A model generated the notes under the pieces. That model saw only the letters and a program-made list of their open reading frames with translations, did not search any database and was not told where the DNA came from. DNA of 22,286 bases, from positions 1 to 22,286 of the forward strand of contig CAYVFC010000132.1 of NCBI GenBank assembly GCA_964450715.1. Reading direction: 5' to 3'. This stretch comes from CAYVFC01 sp964450715 (GTDB taxonomy: Bacteria; Myxococcota_A; Polyangia; Polyangiales; JAFGIB01). Shown one piece after another: positions 7,941-13,384 of the stretch. Both the position numbers and the translations under genes were made by a program. Every line of letters begins with the position of its first letter. Position 1 is the first letter of the stretch.

Positions 7941-8333
7941 ATGGAAAACGGCAGGATAGCGGTTCCTTCAGAGGGAGAGGGCGGTCTGGAAGGCGTCCGG
8001 GCGGCGCACTTCGGTCACTGCCAGACTTTCACTCTGATAGACGTCGAGGGTGGCGAGATAAAAAAGACTACTACCCTGGCCAACGCCCCGCACGCCGAAG
8101 GCGGTTGTATGGTGCCGGTGACATTGCTGGCCCAACAGAAGGTCAACGCGATCATCGTGGCCGGCATGGGCATGCGACCCCTGATGGGCTTCCGGCAGTT
8201 CGGCATCGACGTCTATTTCGAGAACAACAAGCCGGGAATTCGCGAGGTAGTGGCCGATTTGATCGCCGGCAAGCTGCAGCCCATGGGCGACGACCTGGCC
8301 TGCGGCGGCGGCGGACACCACCACCACCGCTAG
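7941..8333 (+). CDS. NifX/NifB-type dinitrogenase iron-molybdenum cofactor domain protein
   Basis: A 130-residue single-domain protein of the Nitro_FeMo-Co family (Pfam PF02579). The ATG at 7941 follows a GGAG sequence; the frame is open from 7902, but the first 13 residues there do not fit the family. Family features are the N-terminal strand GRIAVPSE, FGHCQTFTLIDVEGGEI, and the core NAIIVAGMGMRPLMGFRQFGIDVYF. The tail LACGGGGHHHHR is Gly/His-rich with one Cys, as in many stand-alone members, and suggests binding of a metal or Fe-S cluster. Stand-alone proteins like this occur in many organisms without nitrogenase, and no nif genes are visible here, so a role in Fe-S or metal-cluster handling (perhaps for the molybdoenzyme at 15280-17931) is a guess. 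It is convergent with the sirtuin gene. Confidence 0.88.
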   Translation: MENGRIAVPSEGEGGLEGVRAAHFGHCQTFTLIDVEGGEIKKTTTLANAPHAEGGCMVPVTLLAQQKVNAIIVAGMGMRPLMGFRQFGIDVYFENNKPGIREVVADLIAGKLQPMGDDLACGGGGHHHHR

Positions 8334-8356
8334 AAAATCGATCCGCACACCCGTGC

Positions 8357-8428
8357 AGCTCCTCTCGGGCGCGCCCGCTGCACCCGCGGCGGGCGCGCTT
8401 CGGTGTCCGCTAGCTCGGTATGCGGATC
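8357..8428 (-). repeat. Copy A of a ~70-nt dispersed repeat
   Basis: Read on the minus strand from 8428, the sequence GATCCGCATACCGAGC followed by AGCGGA and a CGCCGCGG...TGCA block aligns over about 65-70 bases, with scattered mismatches, to 12601-12670 on the plus strand. It lies between the convergent genes ending at 8333 and 8481. Confidence 0.6.
8369..8398. terminator. Strong GC hairpin between convergent genes
   Basis: GCGCGCCCGC (8369-8378) pairs perfectly with GCGGGCGCGC (8389-8398) around a 10-base loop. It could end transcription from both convergent genes, but it lacks a T tract, so it is not a canonical intrinsic terminator. It lies inside copy A of the 70-nt repeat. Confidence 0.4.
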
Positions 8429-8480
8429 CATTATCCGATCGTCGCTCGCGATATAATGTCGAACCACCCCCGCTGGCGCG

Positions 8481-9314
8481 CTACCCGCCATCCCTGGCGA
8501 TGATGCGGTCAATGAGCGAAGGCAGGCGCTCGCCGGCGGTTCCCTGCAGGAAAACCCCGGCGGGCACTGCCGCGGCCAGCTCGGTGAAGGGGTTGGGCTC
8601 GGGGTTCACCACCACCATGGCAGCGCCGCGCCGGGCGACCAGCGCGCCCACCTGCATGGGCAGGTTGGTTGCGCCCGTTGTGCCGACCACGATCAGCAGA
8701 TCGGTCTGCACGGCGGCGCGCAGCGAGCTCTCGAAGCGAAAGTGGACCTCGTCGTAGCTCTCGTCGAACCAGAGCACGTGCGGCCGGGCCGGTTGCCCGC
8801 AGCGGGGGCAGCGAAGCAACTCTCGCTCCGCTCGGCTTAGCTCGCGCTCCTTTGGCCACCGCTGGTCGACGCCTTCGGGAATCGGCGTCACCCCCGGGGT
8901 ACACTCCCGGCTGCAGCGCATGAAGTCGATGTTGCCGTGGATCTCGTAGGTGGTCTCCGGCGGGCTTCCTGCGCGTAGGTGAAGCCCATCGACGTTCTGG
9001 GTGATCAACACCTGCCGCTCACCGAGCGCGGAGCCTAAATGGGCCACCGCCTCGTGGGCCGGGTTAGGACGCGCCGCGCGGCAAACGCTCCTGCGGTACA
9101 GATACCAGGCCCAGACCTGATCGGGCATCTCACAAAAAGCCGAGTACGTAGCCAGCTCGGTGGGATGGTAGTTTCGCGAGCCGATGCGCCAGTAGCCTTC
9201 CGCCCCGCGAAAGGTGGGGATGCCGCTCTCGGCCGAGATACCAGCGCCGGTCAACACCACCACCGTGCCGGTTTTCGGTGGAAGCGCTCCAAGGGTCGTG
9301 TCGATAACCGTCAT
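8481..9314 (-). CDS. cobB: NAD-dependent protein deacylase, Sir2 (sirtuin) family
   Basis: A 277-residue sirtuin that removes acyl groups from protein lysines using NAD+, yielding O-acyl-ADP-ribose and nicotinamide in the cytoplasm. The NAD-binding motif GAGISAESGIPTFRG is at 23-37, QNVDG at 106-110, and the catalytic His126 is in IHGN. The zinc ligands are Cys134, Cys138, Cys169 and Cys172 (CSREC, CPRC). GTTGATNLP (211-219) and VVNPEPNPFT close the Rossmann part. A YxxR pair (Tyr71, Arg74) aligns with the acyl-recognising Tyr92/Arg95 of E. coli CobB, suggesting class III activity (desuccinylase or similar). The ATG start is preceded by GGAAAG. It stands alone; convergent with the NifX-like gene on one side and followed by repeat-rich DNA upstream. 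Confidence 0.95.
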   Translation of the reverse strand: MTVIDTTLGALPPKTGTVVVLTGAGISAESGIPTFRGAEGYWRIGSRNYHPTELATYSAFCEMPDQVWAWYLYRRSVCRAARPNPAHEAVAHLGSALGERQVLITQNVDGLHLRAGSPPETTYEIHGNIDFMRCSRECTPGVTPIPEGVDQRWPKERELSRAERELLRCPRCGQPARPHVLWFDESYDEVHFRFESSLRAAVQTDLLIVVGTTGATNLPMQVGALVARRGAAMVVVNPEPNPFTELAAAVPAGVFLQGTAGERLPSLIDRIIARDGG

Positions 9315-9334
9315 GGCTTTCCGGTCGATGATAC

Positions 9335-9494
9335 GAGATTTCTCACTTCGCTCGAAATGACAACGGTGGGGCGAAGCCGCACTGTTGTCATCTCGACCGC
9401 AGGGAGAGATCTCCGTTTGCTACACTATGTCGCGAGATTTCTCGCTTCACAGCCCGGAAGCGGAATGGCCTTCTCATCTCATCTCGAAATGACA
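9335..9494. repeat. REP-like inverted repeats, three arms
   Basis: GAGATTTCTCACTTCGCTCG followed by AAATGACA (9335-9362) faces TGTCATCTCGACCGCAGGGA and onward (9386-9413). A third arm begins at 9434 (GAGATTTCTCGCTTC), is interrupted by about 35 bases, and ends CTCGAAATGACA (9483-9494). The same unit recurs at 12497-12561. It lies just upstream of the sirtuin start. Confidence 0.75.
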
Positions 9495-9523
9495 GGAGGG
9501 GCGGTCGCAAGGGCCGCCCCTCC
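9495..9523. repeat. Palindromic GC-rich repeat, GGTCGCAAGG type
   Basis: GGAGGGGCGG (9495-9504) pairs exactly with CCGCCCCTCC (9514-9523), and the stem may extend two further pairs. It immediately follows the third REP-like arm. Related units occur at 13201-13225 and elsewhere in the window. Confidence 0.7.
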
Positions 9524-9696
9524 GGGGTGCCGCTGGAGCGTAAGCGACGAGCTACAAAACCGTAGCCATTATCTCAGGACGGATTCGTTTTTGTCGCCGC
9601 TCTCTTACCCCACCATCCCCCACCATCGCTGGCGGTACCGCGAAAACACCCGCAATTACGGCCTGCAAAGGACAACCTTACGGTCCTCATCGCCGA

Positions 9697-9713
9697 TTGG
9701 CACGACCGTTGCG
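9697..9713 (+). promoter_or_regulatory. Sigma-54 (-24/-12) promoter of the ammonium operon
   Basis: TTGGCACGACCGTTGCG matches the RpoN consensus (YTGGCACGnnnnTTGCW) at every position but the last. GG (9699-9700) and GC (9711-9712) have the required 10-base spacing. The predicted transcription start is near 9724, giving a ~67-base leader before the ATG at 9791. Sigma-54 promoters need an enhancer-binding protein, and before an amtB-glnK operon NtrC is expected. I could not find a convincing NtrC palindrome upstream. The 9541-9690 stretch otherwise shows nothing I recognise. Confidence 0.88.
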
Positions 9714-9790
9714 TATCGGGGGTTTAATCGGCCCATGTCCGCGCCACGGCCGAATCCCTTTATTTCTCTCACCCAAAGAAAGGCGCTGTC

Positions 9791-10480
9791 ATGAAAAAGG
9801 CATATCTATTCCTGCTTCTGTTGGCAATGGCTCTCAACCTCTCGCTCGCCGCTGCGGCGCAGGAAACCCGCGACAGCGCGCCCACCGAAACCGCTGACGA
9901 GTCCAGCAGCACCCAGGGTTACTTCCGCATCGATACCGATCTGCTCTCCACCCAGCTCTGGGTGGGAGCAACCCATGACCTGGGCGCCGGAATCGGCCTG
10001 GCCTCGGACATCTACCTGGTCGGCACCTTTGCCGAGCTCGACCTGGGCCTCGCCTTTTCGCTGGGCCCGGTGTCGCTGCTGCCCATGGCCGGCATCGGCT
10101 TCGACTTCGGCGAATCGAGGACCGAAAGTCTGATCGCGCCACAACTCTTCACCGTCGTCGATCTCGCCCCGATCTACTTCGAATCGTGGATCCAGGTCTT
10201 CTTCAACGACATGTTCGTCGAGGGCGCGACCGACGCCTTCTATACCCGGAACTTCGTTCTCGTACAGGTGATCGACGCGCTCGCCCTGGGACCGCAGATG
10301 GAGCTCACCTATGAGTTCAACAACGCGGCCGACGACGAGCTCAGCTCGCTGCCGGTAGGCGGCAGGGTCAACGTCGAGTACGGCGAGGACAACACCCTGG
10401 GCCTGTTCCTGGGATACGAGACGCAAGCCGGTGATGGGCCCGCCTTGGCCGGCCGCTTCACCTTCGTCCGCCTCTGGTAG
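9791..10480 (+). CDS. Outer-membrane beta-barrel protein of the ammonium operon
   Basis: A 229-residue protein with a clear signal peptide (MKKAYLFLLLLAMALNLSLAAAA, cleavage probably after AAA before QET), so exported. After a short acidic, Ser/Thr-rich linker, the mature part alternates polar and hydrophobic residues with Gly/aromatic turns (TQLWVGATHDLGAGIGLASD, FAELDLGLAFSLGPVSL) and ends in FTFVRLW. The C-terminal aromatic residue and alternating final strand are typical of outer-membrane barrels recognised by the BAM machinery; the size suggests 8-10 strands. It is first in the sigma-54 operon, 47 bases before amtB, so it should be made with AmtB under nitrogen limitation. A role as a pore or binding site for ammonium or small nitrogen compounds is inferred from context. 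No enzymatic motif is seen. Confidence 0.82.
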   Translation: MKKAYLFLLLLAMALNLSLAAAAQETRDSAPTETADESSSTQGYFRIDTDLLSTQLWVGATHDLGAGIGLASDIYLVGTFAELDLGLAFSLGPVSLLPMAGIGFDFGESRTESLIAPQLFTVVDLAPIYFESWIQVFFNDMFVEGATDAFYTRNFVLVQVIDALALGPQMELTYEFNNAADDELSSLPVGGRVNVEYGEDNTLGLFLGYETQAGDGPALAGRFTFVRLW

Positions 10481-10527
10481 ACGCTCGTTCGAAGAATTCA
10501 ACCCCTATATACAATGGAGAATTACCG

Positions 10528-11919
10528 ATGTTCAAGATACCCAGAATACCCAGATTCGTACCGTTGATACTGATCTTCATCTGTCTGCTTTTACTCGCCG
10601 GCCCGGCCCTGGCCGCGGACAACGCGGCGGCAGCCGCTGCCGACCCGGCGGCAAACGCGGCCGCGATCGCCGCGGCCAAGGAGGAGCTGCAGACCAGCAT
10701 GAACGTGGTCTGGACCTGCCTGGCCGCTTTCCTTGTTTTCTTCATGCAAGCCGGGTTCGCCATGGTGGAGAGCGGCTTCACCCGCGCCAAGAACGCCATC
10801 AACATCGTGATGAAGAATCTGATGGACTTCTCCATCGGCTCCATCGCCTTCTTCTTCATCGGATTCGGCCTGATGTTCGGGGCCAGCAACGGGCTGTTCG
10901 GGACCACGCATTTCGCCATGAGCGGAACCGATCCGACCAGCGACGACTGGAACTGGAGCTTCCTCATCTTCCAGACGGTCTTTGCCGGGACGGCGGCCAC
11001 CATAGTCTCGGGCGCCATGGCAGAGCGCACGCGTTTCGCGGCCTACCTCACCTACAGCGTGTTCATCTGTGCCTTCATCTATCCCGTCTTCGGTTCCTGG
11101 GCCTGGGGTTCGCTGCTGGACGGCGGCGGTTGGCTGGAGGGCATGGGCTTCGTCGACTTCGCCGGTTCCACCGTGGTGCACTCGGTCGGCGGCTGGCTGG
11201 CGCTGGCCGGAGCCATCGTGGTGGGCGCGCGCAACGGTAAGTACGGCCCGGACGGCAAACCGCGGGCCATCCCCGGACACAATATCGCCCTGGCCTCGCT
11301 GGGGGTCTTCATCCTCTGGTTCGGCTGGTTCGGCTTCAACCCGGGCAGCACCACGGTGGCCGGCGGGGACATCGGGCGCCTCGCCGTCACCACCAACCTG
11401 GCGGCGGCGGCGGGCGCCATCGCGGCCATGTTCACCTCGTGGAGAAAGATGGGCAAGCCGGACGCCAGCATGGCGCTCAACGGCGCGCTGGCCGGGCTGG
11501 TCGCCATCACGGCCGGTTGCGCCACTGTCTCGCCCCTGGGCGCTCTGGCCATCGGCCTGGTCGCCGGCCCCCTGGTAGTGTACAGCGTACTATTCATCGA
11601 CAGCGTACTCAGGGTCGACGACCCGGTGGGAGCGGTCAGCGTGCACGGAGTCGGCGGCGCCTGGGGAACGCTGGCCTGCGGCCTGTTCAACCTGCAGGGC
11701 GGCCTGTTCTACGGCGGCGGCTTCTCGCTGCTCGGCGTGCAGGTGCTCGGCGTGGGCGCGGCGTTTCTCTGGGCCTTCGGCGGCGGGCTCGCGGTCTTCT
11801 ACGCGGTCAAGGCGCTGGTCGGCCTGCGCGTATCCGAGGAGGGCGAGGCGGTCGGCCTCGACCTCGAGGAACACGGCATGGAGGCTTACGGCGGCTTCCA
11901 GATCTTCACCACCCAGTAA
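10528..11919 (+). CDS. amtB: Ammonium channel AmtB
   Basis: A 463-residue Amt/Rh family protein that moves ammonium across the inner membrane. The N-terminus is a signal-like hydrophobic segment (PLILIFICLLLLAGPALA) followed by an Ala-rich stretch (32-50) and then the 11-helix core. Hallmarks are AGFAMVESGFTRAKNA (75-90), Asp210 in VDFAGSTVVH, the twin pore histidines His218 (VVHSVGG) and His373 (SVHGVGGAWG), and WFGWFGFNPGST. The C-terminal tail EEGEAVGLDLEEHGMEAYG is the conserved cytoplasmic region that couples subunits and contacts PII. TGGAGA provides a ribosome binding site. It lies between the barrel protein and the PII gene; control by PII docking is established for the family. Confidence 0.97.
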   Translation: MFKIPRIPRFVPLILIFICLLLLAGPALAADNAAAAAADPAANAAAIAAAKEELQTSMNVVWTCLAAFLVFFMQAGFAMVESGFTRAKNAINIVMKNLMDFSIGSIAFFFIGFGLMFGASNGLFGTTHFAMSGTDPTSDDWNWSFLIFQTVFAGTAATIVSGAMAERTRFAAYLTYSVFICAFIYPVFGSWAWGSLLDGGGWLEGMGFVDFAGSTVVHSVGGWLALAGAIVVGARNGKYGPDGKPRAIPGHNIALASLGVFILWFGWFGFNPGSTTVAGGDIGRLAVTTNLAAAAGAIAAMFTSWRKMGKPDASMALNGALAGLVAITAGCATVSPLGALAIGLVAGPLVVYSVLFIDSVLRVDDPVGAVSVHGVGGAWGTLACGLFNLQGGLFYGGGFSLLGVQVLGVGAAFLWAFGGGLAVFYAVKALVGLRVSEEGEAVGLDLEEHGMEAYGGFQIFTTQ

Positions 11920-11951
11920 CGGATGGTGGCATACACGAATCAAATGGAGAG

Positions 11952-12005
11952 ATGAAAACGTTTGTCTCATCTACCTGCGCGACGAGCAGGAGGAGGTCAT
12001 CATGA
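11952..12005 (+). CDS. Possible 17-residue leader peptide coupled to the PII gene
   Basis: ATG at 11952 opens MKTFVSSTCATSRRRSS and stops in an ATGA overlap with the PII start at 12002. GGAGA lies just upstream but very close. The three consecutive AGG codons are the PII ribosome binding site itself read in frame. This could couple PII translation to amtB, or be chance. Confidence 0.25.
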   Translation: MKTFVSSTCATSRRRSS

Positions 12006-12343
12006 AACTCGTGGTTGCATACATACGCCCCGAAAGCCTGAAGAAGGTGAAGCAGGCCCTGTACGAAAACGAGATCTACAAGATGTCGGTCACCAACGCC
12101 CTGGGTTGTGGGCAACAGCAGGGTCATCACGAGCAGTATCGCGGAGTGGATATCGAGGTGAACCTGCTCAAGAAGGTGCGGGTCGAAATCGCCCTCAACG
12201 ACGAGTTCGTGGACCCGGCGCTGGAGGCGATTATCAAGGGGGCCCGCAGCGACCGCATCGGCGACGGCAAGGTCTTCGTTCTCGATCTACCGAAGTGCCT
12301 CCGCATTCGGACCGGGGAGACCGACGCCGCCGCCATCGGCTGA
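12002..12343 (+). CDS. glnK: PII signal transduction protein (GlnK type)
   Basis: A 113-residue trimeric PII protein that senses ATP/ADP and 2-oxoglutarate and blocks AmtB when nitrogen is ample. The start follows the strong ribosome binding site AGGAGGAGGT. Residues match E. coli numbering without gaps: the T loop is 37-55 (GQQQGHHEQYRGVDIEVNL), Gln39 and Lys58 for 2-oxoglutarate and Mg-ATP are present, as are GDGK (87-90) and RIRTGE (101-106) for the nucleotide. Tyr46 is kept, but position 51, the tyrosine uridylylated by GlnD, is Ile. Control is therefore probably by ligand binding alone, unless another T-loop residue is modified. It is last in the operon, 82 bases after amtB, and followed by a terminator. 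Confidence 0.97.
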   Translation: MKLVVAYIRPESLKKVKQALYENEIYKMSVTNALGCGQQQGHHEQYRGVDIEVNLLKKVRVEIALNDEFVDPALEAIIKGARSDRIGDGKVFVLDLPKCLRIRTGETDAAAIG

Positions 12344-12445
12344 CCCGGACCGGAAGTGGGAACCGGGGGCGGAACCGGAAAGGGGGGCCGGTTCCGGAGG
12401 GGAGACCGGAATACGAAAACGGAAAGGAGGGGAGAAAGAGAGCCG

Positions 12446-12483
12446 CGCCGGCCCGCAACAAACGCGGGCCGGCGTTTCTTTTA
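12446..12483 (+). terminator. Intrinsic terminator of the ammonium operon
   Basis: CGCCGGCCCGC (12446-12456) pairs perfectly with GCGGGCCGGCG (12464-12474) over 11 bp with an AACAAAC loop, followed by TTTCTTTTA. It lies about 100 bases after the PII stop. The intervening stretch is made of imperfect AACCGGA-like units. Confidence 0.92.
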
Positions 12484-12496
12484 TCGCCTTCCGCAA

Positions 12497-12561
12497 TGTC
12501 ATCCCGAAGGAGGTGAGAGATCTTTATGGGCTAGAGATTTCTCCCTTCGGTCGAAATGACA
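12497..12561. repeat. REP-like inverted repeat, second locus
   Basis: The left arm TGTCATCCCGAAGGAGG...AGATCT (12497-12523) is an imperfect inverted copy of the right arm AGAGATTTCTCCCTTCGG...GAAATGACA (12533-12561). It is the same family as 9335-9494. It sits directly after the operon terminator. Confidence 0.8.
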
Positions 12562-12590
12562 AGCACAACGTCACGCCACGACGCCGCGGG

Positions 12591-12757
12591 CTAGAGAGGC
12601 GATCCGCATACCGAGCGAGCGGATCTCGGAGCGCGGTCGCCGCGGCTGCAAGGACGCCCGGGGAGGAATACCGGTGGTATTTTGACGAGGGCGGACGCCG
12701 CAGACGCGGCGGCCCCGCCCGAGAGGCGCCGCGAGCGTATGCGGTTCGACTCTCTAG
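12591..12757. repeat. MITE-like element with 21-nt inverted ends
   Basis: The sequence at 12591-12611 (begins CTAGAGAG, ends CCGCATAC) is the inverted copy of 12737-12757, with 19 of 21 positions identical. The interior starts with copy B of the ~70-nt dispersed repeat (12601-12670) seen at 8357-8428. There is no open frame of note inside. The right end supplies the TAG stop (12754-12756) of the minus-strand lipoprotein gene. The size and inverted ends suggest a non-autonomous mobile element; no target-site duplication is obvious. Confidence 0.5.
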
Positions 12758-13305
12758 TGCCCCAGCGCGTCGCAGCCCGAGGTGCTGCCGGCCTGGCAGG
12801 CCTGCTCGAACCACTGCCGGGCCGTCTCGTCGCTCGGTTCTACCCCCTTGCCGTCCCGGTACATGGCGCCGATCTGAAAGCAGGCCCCGCCGTGGCCCTG
12901 GTTGCAGGCGGTCTCGAAAAACCGGCGCGCCGCCTTCGCCTGGCCGCGTTTCATGCTGGCGCGGGCCGATCTGTAGCAGGTATCCGGGCTGGTGCAGGCG
13001 CCGGTCGTCGAGGCTTGCTCGGGTCCGGGCGCCGCCTCTTCAACTGCCGGGCTGACCGCGGCCGGGCGATCGACCGAGACGGAGGAGGGGTCGGCAGGAG
13101 GTGGCGGGGACGGCGCCTCCTTGCTGCAACCGAAAAGCAGCGCGAACAGTATCAGGGAGAGGGCAAGCCCCTGCCCTACTACGGAGCCGGCATCCGATCC
13201 GTAGGGGCGGGCCTTGCGACCGCCCACCAGCCCGACGCGGTGCGGGGAGCGGGCAATACCTCCCCCTACCGAGCCACGTAAACGGTTGCGGAAACGTATG
13301 CGCAC
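12754..13305 (-). CDS. Sel1-repeat lipoprotein
   Basis: A 183-residue protein from the ATG at 13305, preceded by AAAGG; a GTG at 13227 is an alternative that gives a shorter leader. The lipobox LLFGC puts the lipidated Cys at residue 60, after the hydrophobic segment LALSLILFALLFG. A Pro/Ser/Ala-rich linker follows, and then two Cys-containing Sel1-like/TPR repeats: TCYRSARASMKRGQAKAARRF and ACFQIGAMYRDGKGVEPSDE...WFEQAC, as in the HcpA family of Cys-rich Sel1 proteins, where the Cys pairs form disulfides. It is probably anchored in the periplasm and binds partner proteins. The 59 residues before the Cys are unusually long because this part is encoded by dispersed repeats (13152-13270). The stop codon lies in the end of a MITE-like element. 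Confidence 0.72.
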   Translation of the reverse strand: MRIRFRNRLRGSVGGGIARSPHRVGLVGGRKARPYGSDAGSVVGQGLALSLILFALLFGCSKEAPSPPPPADPSSVSVDRPAAVSPAVEEAAPGPEQASTTGACTSPDTCYRSARASMKRGQAKAARRFFETACNQGHGGACFQIGAMYRDGKGVEPSDETARQWFEQACQAGSTSGCDALGH

Positions 13306-13353
13306 CTTTGCCAGCCTATTCGAGTCGAGGGAGGGGGCAAGCCCCTGCCCTGC
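13152..13353. repeat. Cluster of four palindromic GC-rich repeat units
   Basis: Four units lie close together: 13152-13180 (GGGAGAGGGCAAGCCCCTGC), 13201-13225 (GGGCGGGCCTTGCGACCGCC), 13241-13270 (GGGGAGCGGGCAATACCTCC) and 13327-13353 (GAGGGAGGGGGCAAGCCCCT). Each is a degenerate hairpin with outer CCCTAC/GTAGGG edges. Three overlap the N-terminal coding part of the Sel1 lipoprotein. Confidence 0.75.
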
Positions 13354-13384
13354 TTTTCCGGCGCGGTACCGCGAGGCGGGCCGA

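Noticed and set aside
6875..8413. 512-codon plus-strand frame overlapping the membrane protein and the NifX-like gene
   Set aside because: Its Arg/Ala/Gly-rich composition, lack of any motif and overlap with two real genes in another frame argue against coding.
9039..9794. 251-codon plus-strand frame before the barrel protein
   Set aside because: It runs antisense through the sirtuin gene, then REP-like repeats and the sigma-54 promoter; no protein features.
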